Assembly (NCBI GenBank): GCA_009746045.1
Contig: RPFO01001075.1
Span: 71,001-135,000 of the forward strand
Origin: Mesostigma viride
Lineage: Eukaryota; Streptophyta; Mesostigmatophyceae; Mesostigmatales; Mesostigmataceae
Direction of reading: 5' to 3'
DNA length: 64,000 bases
In this document: positions 1 to 10,480 of the stretch, one piece after another
Layout of the letters: each line of letters begins with the position of its first letter
How positions within the stretch are numbered: position 1 is the stretch's first letter
Notes under the pieces: model-generated
Told to the model about the DNA's origin: nothing
What the model saw: the letters and a program-made list of their open reading frames with translations, nothing else
The model's database searches: none
Translations under genes and position numbers: made by a program

Positions 1-285
1 CAAAAAGTGTAGGTTATACAACCGTTGCTTACTTCATGACCACTTGTGCACCTCGGCAAGGCTGCCGGCCTGCCACACGAATTTTGCAGAATCTGTGGTG
101 GATGACGAAACTGGCCGCATTGCAGTTGTTGTTGTTGCTGTTGTTGTTGCCCACGCCGCACATGTGCAGCAGCTTTGGAAACTACATTAACTACGTGAAG
201 GCGCACAACAACAGTTCGTCTGGAAGAATCTCTCTAGAGTCGACCGCGCGAGACTGCGAAATTGTCGCTTCTTTGACGGTTGATA

Positions 286-783
286 ATGGCAACCGTCTTT
301 GATCTGCCCCGAAGCGCTTTTTCGTGGAACCGTTTCGCTGCGTTCCTCGCAATTCTCCTACCAATTTTCATCACGTGCGCACGTGCCAATCACATTGTAA
401 ACACCGTCGGTGGCAGCGAGATTGATGACTACCCATACGCAGTCGACTGGGATGATGGCATGTGCGCTGTTGGCGTCAAGCAGAGCCCAATCGACATTGT
501 AACAGCCGCCGTCACATCGGAAAATGATGTGTTCAAGAAGCTGCAAACAGACTGGAGGCCCGACTCCCATGGCGAACTCAAGGTCACCAACCACAACGTG
601 GAATATGAGTTAAGCGAGGACGCCGCCGCGCGCTCGCCGTTCATTTCTAACACCGGAGAGACCTTCTACCTCAAGCAATTCCATGTTCACCACCCCAGCG
701 AGCACTCGGTGGATGGGGTGCTGTATCCCATGGAGGCGCATTTTGTTCATTTGAATGAGGCGAAGACCAAAGCAGCTGCCGTG
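286..783 (+). CDS. Alpha-carbonic anhydrase, exon 1 (N-terminal half)
   Basis: Exon of an alpha-class carbonic anhydrase, which interconverts CO2 and bicarbonate with a Zn atom held by three histidines. I start at ATG 286 (A at -3, G at +4). The first ~35 residues are a hydrophobic signal peptide ending near a CARA|N site, so the protein was probably secreted or lumenal. The alpha-CA hallmarks follow: an SPIDI strand, then FHVHHPSEH with the first two zinc-ligand histidines, then MEAHFVH with the third. The exon ends at 783 and is followed by a GTGAGT donor. Splicing to 10259 keeps the frame and joins AAAV to GVMFHY, as expected for this family. The gene is probably dead because exon 2 breaks off at 10480. 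An overlapping ORF lies at 36-302 in another frame and is probably 5' UTR. Confidence 0.85.
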
Positions 784-1882
784 GTGAGTGCTTAATTAAT
801 ACGTTGATCACTAAATCAATTACGCGGGCAGTCTTAATTAATGTTGTGCATGTAGCAGGACTAGGCATTTGTCACGGACTGCTAATTTCCAGCTCACGAT
901 GAGGCGGAATCATGCGTACACACTTGAAATTTGCAGTGCGCGCCATGACGCTTTTCCGTATTGTTAAGTACTGTACAGGTACGGGAATTATATGTGGGGG
1001 GGTAAAATACGGGTATAATATGCGTGGGGCCGGGGGTTTAAAATACGCAGGCTTAATTGAAATACGCGGACTTAGGGCGCGCATCGATCCATGTGGAAAA
1101 CACTTGCTTTGATAGTAATTACAAAGTACTAGTTTCATGGTATAGATACATGGCTTGCATGCAGTCACCCATGGTTGGCTAAGCACATTTTAATAGTCTT
1201 GTCACATCATCAAAACATGGGCATGCTCAAGTAAACCAATGCATGGTGGCAGCTCACTGCCCAGATGCACTAGTCACATGAATGCAATATCTCCAACTAT
1301 ATGATCATGCATCAGCAAAACACTTCTTAATTCCCTGCACGATAAAAATGTAAAGAAACCATTGGCGGCCACTCTCAGCCCTCAGCTTCTGAGCGCTGTG
1401 ATCAATGCTGATGCGAAGAAAGGGTGCTGCACTCTCACATAACAAGAACGCCCAAAAAGAACGCAAAAGACTTCGAACGCTCGCATTGGAAAGCACTGAA
1501 AGCATATCACGTTCGCCACAAATCTATCTATACCTTGACATCGTAAATCCCCGCCTGCAGGCGGGCAACAACGGCCGTTCTTCTATGCTGAAAATGTCAG
1601 GCACGAACTGTGCACGCCTCAATAATTCCTTACCGAAAATGGCCGTAAATTTGAAACAAAGCACCCGTTCTGCTTAGAATCCGATGCTATGGATATTAAT
1701 GCCTCCCTCACGTTCAGAACCCCCCCCAGAACCACGCATTTACTGCCGCTATCATGAATTCTATTTCATTCCGCGTCACTGACCAAAAAATTCATAATAT
1801 CCCCCATGCCGATGGCATAAAAAGAAAGCAGAGATATTATGAACAAGCTAATCTCAGACTGCCACAATCCAACATCATTAGC
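784..1882 (+). other. Carbonic anhydrase intron, upstream part
   Basis: No gene seen. The intron donor is at 784. Two TTAATTAA octamers lie at 792-799 and 834-841. The stretch ends with TTAGC (1878-1882), the left target-site duplication of Copia-A. Confidence 0.6.
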
Positions 1883-2355
1883 AGTTAGTCTCCATGCTTT
1901 GCTGTAGACTAAGTCTCAAAGGCATTGTGAATACAACGTATGAATAAGCCTTGTAAACCTACGTTGGTATGTGAATATAAATACCACGTGGGCTATGCAG
2001 ATAGGAATGCTAGTCGAGTCGCATACGTTTCCCTAGATAGGTACTTTGGGTACTGAGGTACGTGACAGATGTCAGTACCCAGTATACGTAGTGTCCTGTC
2101 ATTGGACGGTACTAGAGTATCCTAGATAGGGACCGTACTGCAGCGTGCATTGATCTGTGATCGCACGATGCAGTGACTAGACTGCTACCTGTCATCGTGT
2201 GGCCTCGGGCCAACGGTCTGCACCCAACGGTCACTGGCGGCGCAGCCGGTGAGAGGAACGTTGATAAAGGGTAAACCTATTTTCTAATGAACCAAGCAAT
2301 TCATTGCTCACAGCCTTCAGTGTTCTCAAGCAATATATCCCACCGCATTCTAACT
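1883..2355 (+). repeat. Copia-A 5' LTR
   Basis: 473-bp LTR that matches 9024-9496 apart from A/T at the ATTCTAACT/AATCTAACT end. It starts AGTTAG and ends CTAACT, a 6-bp inverted terminal repeat, not the usual TG...CA. A TATAAATA stretch near 1977 is a candidate promoter. The sequence just downstream (2356 on) does not resemble a usual TGG-type primer-binding site. Confidence 0.85.
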
Positions 2356-2373
2356 TGAATTTTATTTGCTACC

Positions 2374-4980
2374 ATGGCTATCACGAACAAGAATGTCGCT
2401 AAGAAGCTTACCTACAACGAGGATGATGATGGGCAGGATCGGCGGATGCCCAGAGACAACAACAAGAAGCCGGCTGGCGATGCGGCCATTTCCAAGAAAA
2501 AGAAAAAGAACAAAAAGACTCACAATGGTTGCCAGGACGAGGGGACGGCGGCTGCAAAGCCGACCGACCTACCCCCCTCCCCTGAGGCCGGAGGCCGAGA
2601 CGGCTCCCCCCGGGGGACCGGCTTACCCTCGACTCCGGCGGCTGCCCCAGCCGCAACCACGGCTGGCGCGGCCATGGCTGCGGAGACCTCGGTGGTAAAC
2701 CCCACTGAGGCTCCACAGTCCGGCCCCACGTTGCCATCTCTTCGGGAGCGTATGCCCCGTCAGACGGCCTCGGTGGCACCGGACGGGACGATTACCTTTC
2801 GTCCCGCCACATCAAACCTTAATGTCCCTTTCGCCCAGGGACACAACCACATTGAGCTAACGTTTGGGCGACCCTCGTCCCTTCTTCGCAAGAAGAAGGA
2901 CATGGAGAGTATTAAACTCGCACGGGTGGTGCGAAAACCTGTGGAACCCATCGCCGGACAACCAATGTCCGACGATGAGGTATCCGACACTGCCAGTCTC
3001 CCCGATGGGGAGACTGAGATCAATCTTACCCCAGCGCTCCTGGCGGTCGAGCAGGCCGCGCTGGTGGCAAATGAAGAACGCCGAGCGAGGCAGCGGACCG
3101 AGAGGTCCGCCGAGAGGCGGCTTTTCGGCTCGCCGCTAAGCGGCAAGAATATGAAGAGGAGCCGCCCGTCGCCTGGCTACCCACCAGGCGATGGCGGACG
3201 CGTACCGCGAGGCCACCAGCGGTTACGTGACCTCTCAAAAATGCTGACTATCCCATGCACTATGCGGACAGTCAAGACCTGGCCGAGCTTGCTCGGTCAG
3301 CACACTTTAAAACCATGTCCTCCAACCCAAGCCAGGGTCACGGAGGCCATCTTGGCCAAACATGGGGTGGTAGCTGAAGAAGCCCCCCCGCTGGAAACCA
3401 CCAGCAAGAAACCCTCTCCCCCCAACCCTGCAGTACAAGGAGGGACTGCTGGCCCTGGGCCGAGGAAGGGCAAAGAGGCGGACTGTCCAGTCCGGCCTGC
3501 TATGATCATGGGAGACCACTCCCTGACATACCCGAGGATGAGGCTGCCTTTCAGGCAGCCCTCCGGGAGCATGAGGTACGCAAGGAGATGAAGCGTCTCA
3601 TGCGGGAGGAGGCCAGGAGGAGAGAGGCGGCAGACACCCCTGCCCGCCCCTCCACCGATGGGGCTGGACCCAGTGGGGTTACCCGGACACCCCCGGGCTC
3701 CCCCGGGCCACCACCCCCCCTCCCCCTCCCCCACCACCCCAGGTTCGCCCTGTGGGTTGGGGCCCCCTCCCAACCAGGGGGGTGGCCAGGACCCCAGGAG
3801 GCCCTGGGGGGAGGTGCAGAGGTGCCACAGGCACCCAACAGGCCTGCTGAGGCCCCCCCAAGGAGCGGGGATGTCCTGGAACAGCTCGCCATTCTCCAGG
3901 CCAGCTGGCCTCGTTGCAAGATCAGCAGTTAACAGCTAACCAGCTGCAAACTGTCGAGGGCCTGCGCGCCCTGATGTCGCGGTATGAGCGGGGGACCATC
4001 AACCTGGACCCCACCCGCCTGCAACAAGCAACCGACGGCTTCTTGAGGGCCAACCCCCCTCTCACAGGTGTGTTTAACCCTCATAAAAAGGAATCCAAAA
4101 TCAATATTGCTGGCTTGCCTGAGGGTCACACTGTTGAACAAGCTAAGCAATTTGTTTTGCTTTGGAGTATGGGATGGAAGGTCTTAACCTTAGACATCAG
4201 TTTAAGGCTCTCAGGGCCTCCTCCACATTCCATCAATCATCTCCTGCAATCAGAGCATTGATTCAAACCTATCAGGAACGTACCCTGACACCTGAAGCAG
4301 CCATTGAACAGTGGCCTACCTTTATCACTGATCTGAAACAGCTAGTGCTTACCAATAACCACATGGAAGCAGTAGAACGTTTCAACTGGCTTGCTGCATA
4401 TAAGGTGAACAAGAATAACCTCTCTGGGGATGCAAAAACATACAGGGTAATGATTGAGAAAGACCTTGAGCTTCTCAAGCTCCAACCAAGGTATCTCATC
4501 CACACCTGGCTAACAAAAGCTAATTTGCAACCTTCTGTCCTGGCTACCCTGCTTACAGGCCTCAAGTCCCTCTGGGACAACTTCAGAGCTGCCATGCTCT
4601 ATATCGAGGAGGCAGTGGACCCCCTGGGTACTGGCAACCCAGGCCCAGGACCCCAAGGTCCAGGGTGTCCAAGGCCACAAACGCAAGGGGCAGGCCAGCC
4701 AGGGGGGGCACCCAAGACCCACAAGTCCTCCCACCAAGGGGGCAGTGGCTCTCAGGGGCGTGGCAACACGTGGCACCGTGTGCCCCTGCATGGCAACCCC
4801 AACAACAACAACAACAACAATAACAACAACAGGTCCCAGCAGGGCAACAATAACAACAGGTCCCAACAGGGCCAAAACAACAACAACAACAGGTCCCAGC
4901 AGGGCCAGAACCGGTCCCAGCAGGGAAAAACAACAACAACAACAACAACAACCAACAGCCTGGCAACCCTGGTCCATAAG
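2374..4980 (+). pseudogene. Copia-A gag region, frameshifted
   Basis: Gag-like reading, ATG at 2374. The N-terminal ~300 residues are Lys/Pro/Ala-rich and run to the stop at 3591. Coding then continues in other frames at about 3588-3932, 3914-4261 and 4162-4980. The 4162 segment has the helix-rich look of a copia capsid domain (IQTYQERTL..., LLKLQPRYLIHTWL...) followed by an Asn/Gln repeat made of CAA/AAC codons (4800-4960). At least three frame changes are needed to read through. Some lie by C-runs (3710-3740), so true decay and sequencing error cannot be told apart. No protease motif lies in or after this gag. Confidence 0.6.
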
Positions 4981-6481
4981 GTGCCTGAGGTGCTTCCAGA
5001 GGGGCACGGACAACTGCCCCAACAACGACTCCCTGGCCAACGTGGATCTCTGCCCGGGCTGCTGGCACGCACGTCATCCCCTGGGGCCTCCAGGCAGCCG
5101 TTGCAACAGGCCTCGCTACCAAATCAATGTGAGTTCTCTCACCTTGTACTCTGAGGATGATGATCTCATTACCATTGGGGATGGCAACCAGGGCATAATT
5201 GATTTTGAGGCAGCAACCTTACTGTCCTCCCAACACCCTGTTCTGGAACCTTACATAAAAGCACTAACCCCTACTGTTGACAACTCCATAGATATCAAGG
5301 AGCTTGCTCATCAGCTGCACCTAGCCATGGGTCATGAAACAGTGGCTGAGGAACTGGCCAGACGGCTGGGGGGTAGTAGCATGGGAAAACAACTCAGGAA
5401 TGCAGTAAAACTGGCTAGACAACACTGTCAAGAATGTCAGTTCAATAGCCCCAAACCTCAAAAATGGCATACTGCAACTCCTTCCACCAATAGGGGCATG
5501 ATAGTGGGGGATGTGATGCACATCAACAAAGATGTCCAACCCTACCTGATCCTAAAAGACTCATGGTCCAGGTTCACAGTAATGGAACCCCTACCTGGCA
5601 TGTCTGCAGGGCAGCTACGTGTTGCACTCATGATTGCTTTACCCAGATTCTACCCAGTTGACAGAATTTTGCTTGATCAACAATTTTCTTGTCTGACTGA
5701 CCTGGAAGGGTGTGAAGCAATAGAGATTGCTGGGCTGGAAGATCATGAGGGTCAGGGGGTCATTGAAAGAACCATCAGATCTGTCAAAACCCTACTAGCC
5801 AAAAATCCTTCCAAGGATGCTACTTCAGGGGTCTATTGTGACAGGGCACTCTGGTGTCATGAAATGTGCACAACCCTAAACATGAGACCTGTCTTGCATG
5901 CCACGTGGGGTGAAGTAATCCCAGCAGGCCTGCAGGCAGGTGTATATCCCCCAGAGGTGATAGCACTGTACAACACTGCACGTGCACAAACCTCAGCAAA
6001 ACTGGCAGAAAAAGATAAAACCCATTCCAGGCCAGTATTCCAAAAAGGTGATCAAGTTCTCTATTACAAGGAAAACAGCTTTGGTAAGGTTGGAACTTGG
6101 CTAGGTCCAGTTACCATCCGTGGATTTACCAAAAACAGCAAGACCGTGGAGGTCAAGCACAATATCAATGGGAAGCGTCACAGGGTGAGCTGTCATAGAA
6201 TTAAGAAGTATTATTCTCCCATGGCAGACGTGCCTGGGGAAGAGTCTTTAAGCATGGACTCACTACTTCTATCTGGCAACTCCAGCATGCCCAGCAGTAG
6301 CTCTGAGCCACCAATTACTGCTGTTGACAGCACCACAGCACCCTCTGTGAACCCTTCCACCCTCAGTGAAGCCAGGCCCACTTCACAACCTGGGGATTGC
6401 TTAACCAGGCACGAGGTAGCTGGGTTGGAAGCATTAGCTCAGCCCCAAGGCACGAACCTGTCTGCCAACCTCCCGCTCTGA
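4975..6481 (+). CDS. Copia-A zinc-binding segment and integrase
   Basis: Open frame (from 4745 at most) that carries a Cys-rich segment at 4980-5110 with pattern CxxC-x7-C-x11-CxxC-x13-C, in the place where copia gag normally ends in a CCHC knuckle. Integrase follows. The HHCC zinc domain is HQLHLAMGH (5309-5335) with CQEC (about 5429-5440). The catalytic core has D at 5510, D at 5675 and E at 5765, giving D-x54-D-x29-E. The C-terminal part (about 6040-6220: GDQVLYY, GTWLGPVTIRG) resembles a retroviral IN SH3-like domain. The frame ends in TGA at 6479-6481 in the context CTC-TGA, and the next domain resumes one base forward. Confidence 0.8.
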
Positions 6482-6488
6482 GGTCAAA

Positions 6489-7925
6489 TTGGCAGTCGCC
6501 TTGCAAGCATTACACAGGTCACATAAGCAACAAGCTGCTGTGGCCGCAGGGTTGGCAAAAGTCTCAGCTGTGTGCACTAGTCAGGACCCCTGGACCCTGG
6601 CAATAGACACTCAGGCACAGGTCAGTGTGATCAGTGCACAAGCCATCCCTGGTCTTGAGATTGCACCTTCATTTTGGGCACGGGTGCAGGATTTCTCAGG
6701 CCAAAGCTCACTGGATGTAGTGGGACAAGTGATGCTCCCTATACTTGGTATTCAGACACCCTTCCAGGTGGTGGAGGGGTACTCTGGTAACACCTTGTTG
6801 GGGGAACCTTTTGTATCCTATCCTGGGGTGCTTATCTCAGCTAATGAGCTCAGTGTCACAGGGGTGGGTGCAGTTCCTCTGGACCACTTTAAAATCCCTC
6901 TCTCCAGTATTGTCCCTGGTATGGATGCTGTCATCAAGGCAGTCAACACTCAGTATGCACCAGGGGAGATCCCTGATCTGGACAAGTTAGTGCACAGCCA
7001 GTTCCTCCATCCCTCAGCCTTTGGGCTGGGTAAGTGGGACATAGCCATGCACTCACCCCACCAAATCTCCCACGTCATACAAGAATGCAAAACACAAAAA
7101 GGGTTTACCAAGTGGCTGATGGCCATTGTCCACCAAGCCAGGCAGGAATGGGTCCTGCCCAACCCCAAAAACCCTCAATACAAACCGCCTGTCACCCCTT
7201 CATGGGACGTGCCAGAGGGAGCCAAAAAGCTCAGATTAAAATTTGTTCTCAAACAAAAACCACAAAAAGTGGGCTCCCCAATCTTCCATGCCAGACCATG
7301 TGTCACAGAATTAAAGGGGACATCCACACTGCCAAAAGGGGAAACATACACACCTGGGCTGCAACAAACCTCACTCAGGATCATGCTCTCCCTATTCCTC
7401 CACAACCTCAATGCAGGCCAAGACTATGTCTGCAAAGCCACTGATATTAAAAGGGCCTTCCTCAGGGGGGACCCAGAAAAGGCTGAATCTGTGTGGAAAG
7501 GGAAGGTGTACGTGGTAGACACCCCAGCTGTGTGGAAACCTTATATTGATGAGCCCCACCTTATCATCAACATTGGGGTGGAAGGGCTTGTCAGTGCCCC
7601 AAAAATTTTCAGAGACTCAGCAGAGGAAGTATTCAAAAAGCTCAAGGCCACGTATGATGACCTGGACCCATGCTTTTTTGTTGTACCCACCCCCTCTGGA
7701 CTGCTGTTCTTTGTGTGGCATGGAGATGACCAACTCATTTGTGGGCCTAGAGCTGAGGTGGAAACCTTTATTCAGCAGGTCCAGGAATCATATGAGATTG
7801 GCAAACAGGTGGAATTGAGCACAACCCCCATCCAGTTCTGTGGCATCATGTTGCAGCTGCACAGGCAGCCAGATCAATGGGTCTGCTCTCTCTCTCCTCC
7901 TGCAGAATATATCAAGATTGTCTAG
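6489..7925 (+). CDS. Copia-A retropepsin-like domain and reverse transcriptase (partial)
   Basis: This frame is open from 6438. It overlaps the integrase frame by about 44 nt and lies +1 to it. Counting from Met 6489, a retropepsin-like domain comes first: AIDTQAQVSVIS with the catalytic Asp at residue 40, a flap-like VVGQVMLPILG, then NTLLGEPF, the equivalent of the usual LLGxxFL. RT follows: ATDIKRAFLRGD (motif A Asp) and WHGDDQLICG, where HGDD at residues 411-414 replaces the usual YxDD. The frame stops at 7923-7925 just before the region matching the copia GKLGW segment, which continues in another frame. Family assignment is firm; protease activity is uncertain because DTG has become DTQ. 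Confidence 0.75.
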   Translation: MAVALQALHRSHKQQAAVAAGLAKVSAVCTSQDPWTLAIDTQAQVSVISAQAIPGLEIAPSFWARVQDFSGQSSLDVVGQVMLPILGIQTPFQVVEGYSGNTLLGEPFVSYPGVLISANELSVTGVGAVPLDHFKIPLSSIVPGMDAVIKAVNTQYAPGEIPDLDKLVHSQFLHPSAFGLGKWDIAMHSPHQISHVIQECKTQKGFTKWLMAIVHQARQEWVLPNPKNPQYKPPVTPSWDVPEGAKKLRLKFVLKQKPQKVGSPIFHARPCVTELKGTSTLPKGETYTPGLQQTSLRIMLSLFLHNLNAGQDYVCKATDIKRAFLRGDPEKAESVWKGKVYVVDTPAVWKPYIDEPHLIINIGVEGLVSAPKIFRDSAEEVFKKLKATYDDLDPCFFVVPTPSGLLFFVWHGDDQLICGPRAEVETFIQQVQESYEIGKQVELSTTPIQFCGIMLQLHRQPDQWVCSLSPPAEYIKIV

Positions 7926-8649
7926 ATCTGCTGCATCACACCTGCCTCCCCTTACACATGTGTGCCACTGTTCAGGGCAAACTGGGGTGGTGGTCAGCCA
8001 TCTGTGGGGCTCCCTTAGCTGTCATCAGCAGGGTCACCCATGATGTTCTAGTCAAATCAAATGCAGTCACATCAGGAAGTTGATCCATGACTGTCCCCCC
8101 CTCATCCTCCATGGCCTGAATCTGATGGAAGACATCCACATCCAATGTGTCATGGACAGCTCCATGGAGAGCAGAACAATCAATCAGATGGGGGCACGGG
8201 AATCAGGGCTGTTTTTTCTCACCAACAGGTCAGATTACATGTCCCTCACTTCCTGGTACAGCAGGCTACACCGCAGAAAACCTGGCAGCAGCAACTCAGC
8301 TGAATGTCGTGCTGTGGTGTCTGCTGCATTGCATGCTCGTTCCCTGCAGCACATGCTCACCTGGCTACAAACCCAGGCAGGCAGCACATGCAATGTCATC
8401 TCACATCTCTATACTGACAGCCAATCTGTGATCAGTTTTCTAACCAAGAAATCTGTTTCTGCTGCTGTCCACACTGACTTGGATTGGGTGATCCTCAAAC
8501 AGGAGGCCACCTATTTTTCCAGCTGGACTCATGTGGATGATGAGGACAACCCAGCAGACGCTCTCACGAAGCTGCGGGATGCTGCTGGCCAACAGTACCA
8601 GCTCCTCTTTCAGAACATGAACCCCTATGATATCAGAGTCAGTGTTTGA
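7877..8649 (+). pseudogene. Copia-A RT tail and RNase H, frameshifted
   Basis: The coding sense continues from 7877 in a second frame (VQGKLGWWSAICGAPLAVIS, the copia connection segment) to about 8080. It then moves to a third frame to 8649. The last segment is RNase H: IQCVMDSSMES (first Asp), SAECRAVVSAALHA (Glu), LYTDSQSVISF (Asp) and the C-terminal DNPADALTKL typical of Ty1/copia. Two frame changes separate it from RT, so this copy is unlikely to make full RT-RH. Confidence 0.75.
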
Positions 8650-9023
8650 ATAAATGACTGGCCATAGCACAGTACACAACCACCACACCCCCTTACCACA
8701 GCGATAGCTGCTGGGCGCCATAAAATTCAACACATTCGTTGTGGGGTGTGAGTGCTGGCTAGGTCAGATTTGTATCCATTTGCAGCTTGAGGACACAAGC
8801 TTTGTATCCATTTACTTAATGTGTGCTTCAGTAACTGGCCAAACCAGCCAGCTGTGTACACCTTATTTAATGTGCAATATAACACCTGGCCAGAACAGCC
8901 AGCTGTAACCAACCTGGCTCAACCAGCCATGTCTCTTTTGTACCCCTAATCAACTTAAAAACAATAACAATAATGTTGGGGGTGCAGACCTGCATTAAGA
9001 AATAAATAATAAAACAATACTGG

Positions 9024-9496
9024 AGTTAGTCTCCATGCTTTGCTGTAGACTAAGTCTCAAAGGCATTGTGAATACAACGTATGAATAAGCCTTGTAAACC
9101 TACGTTGGTATGTGAATATAAATACCACGTGGGCTATGCAGATAGGAATGCTAGTCGAGTCGCATACGTTTCCCTAGATAGGTACTTTGGGTACTGAGGT
9201 ACGTGACAGATGTCAGTACCCAGTATACGTAGTGTCCTGTCATTGGACGGTACTAGAGTATCCTAGATAGGGACCGTACTGCAGCGTGCATTGATCTGTG
9301 ATCGCACGATGCAGTGACTAGACTGCTACCTGTCATCGTGTGGCCTCGGGCCAACGGTCTGCACCCAACGGTCACTGGCGGCGCAGCCGGTGAGAGGAAC
9401 GTTGATAAAGGGTAAACCTATTTTCTAATGAACCAAGCAATTCATTGCTCACAGCCTTCAGTGTTCTCAAGCAATATATCCCACCGCAATCTAACT
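9024..9496 (+). repeat. Copia-A 3' LTR
   Basis: Direct copy of 1883-2355, followed by the TTAGC duplication at 9497-9501. The 375 bp between the RNase H stop and this LTR is non-coding and contains several degenerate copies of a CCAGCCAGCTGT-type motif (8815-8930). The sequence just before the LTR is A-rich (8996-9020) rather than a clean purine tract. Confidence 0.9.
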
Positions 9497-10258
9497 TTAG
9501 CTCATCGTCTTCGACATTCGAGCATTTGGTTTGCATTTCTCTCGCCCTATGTTGCTAATTTTGCCATGGCTGGACTCTCGCAAGTACAGTGGCCCGCGCA
9601 CCTTGCACCTACAAACCTAACTAAGTTCAAGCCAACTTTTATTTCCTAGCCCTAGGCACAAGGCAAACATTTTTCCCGCGGGCGGGGAAGTAACGCAATT
9701 TGTAGCAAAATGCGCGAAAAACTACCTCATTCTCCGTGGGACCACCCTGTACTTAACAACACGGATTCTTGTCGGCTGCAGCACAGCTACTCATGATGCG
9801 TCATGCTGACCAGCAGGCGTCCAAATTAGAGTTTCGGATGGATAATTGACATGCACAAGCATAGAGTGTGTGTGACTCATGTTGCACAACACGGTAAACG
9901 TTGGGATATGGGCCAGGAAGGGATGGCGACTGGGGGTACTGTTCGTTTGTAGATGTGATGCAGGAATATTTACAAGCTGTGTGGCATGCACCCGTCCATC
10001 CAGCTCATGGCCTGCAAGCTTTAATTTCATAGCACAACCTCTCCTATGTATTGCATCTCCCAGCAGCTGCATAGTCCGCCTGGCAGTCCATGTCACAGCC
10101 TGCTGCGTGCAGGTATCCTGGATGGCCGTCTTACGCCAACAACTCAAGCAGCTGCGTCTGATCCAAAATCTGATGCAAATCACATTTCTTTGAATCTAAT
10201 GCAACTACTATATGTAATGCTCTTCCCTGTTCCCTCCACAAACTGCCTGTGGCCGCAG
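9497..10258 (+). other. Carbonic anhydrase intron, downstream part
   Basis: No gene seen. It begins with the right TTAGC duplication and ends with a splice acceptor (GGCCGCAG, AG at 10257-10258) that feeds exon 2. Confidence 0.6.
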
Positions 10259-10480
10259 GGCGTCATGTTCCACTACTCGTCCACCGTCGACAACTTGTTC
10301 CTGCAGCCGCTGCTGGACCTGGCCTTCACGCTGGCCAACCGGACTGACTGCTCCCCCCAGGTGGCCACGTGCTCCATGCCGCTGGAGGCCACGCCCTCCC
10401 TGTACCACCCCGACTTTGCCCGCATGGTCGCGGAAAACGGCAGCTACTACGCCTACGACGGCAGCCTGACCACCCCCCTT
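10259..10480 (+). pseudogene. Alpha-carbonic anhydrase, exon 2, truncated by a LINE
   Basis: In phase with exon 1 this exon reads GVMFHYSSTVDNLFLQPLL and ends YAYDGSLTTP. That last motif is the conserved alpha-CA active-site strand (normally GSLTTPPC). The expected PPC is missing: after six C bases the sequence becomes homologous to a minus-strand LINE. No GT donor is present at that point, and I found no downstream CA exon before 13 kb. The gene therefore lacks its last third, including the active-site Thr region that follows GSLTTPPC, and is most simply a pseudogene. Confidence 0.75.

Larger units (their letters stand above)
1883..9496 (+). mobile_element. Copia-A: Ty1/copia-like LTR retrotransposon with IN-PR-RT order
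   Basis: This 7.6-kb element sits in the carbonic anhydrase intron. It has 473-bp direct LTRs that differ at one site I can see, and is flanked by the 5-bp duplication TTAGC (1878-1882 and 9497-9501). Internal order is a gag-like region, a Cys-rich zinc-binding segment, integrase, a retropepsin-like domain, reverse transcriptase and RNase H. The reading frame changes several times (gag, IN/PR junction, RT/RH junction), so the copy is probably defective although its LTRs are nearly identical. The RT and RNase H sequence is Ty1/copia-like. The position of the protease after integrase is not typical of that superfamily. Confidence 0.9.

Noticed and set aside
36..302. 88-codon ORF with a Leu run upstream of the carbonic anhydrase
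   Set aside because: Overlaps the CA start in another frame; the Leu run comes from a TTG/GTT repeat. More likely 5' UTR.
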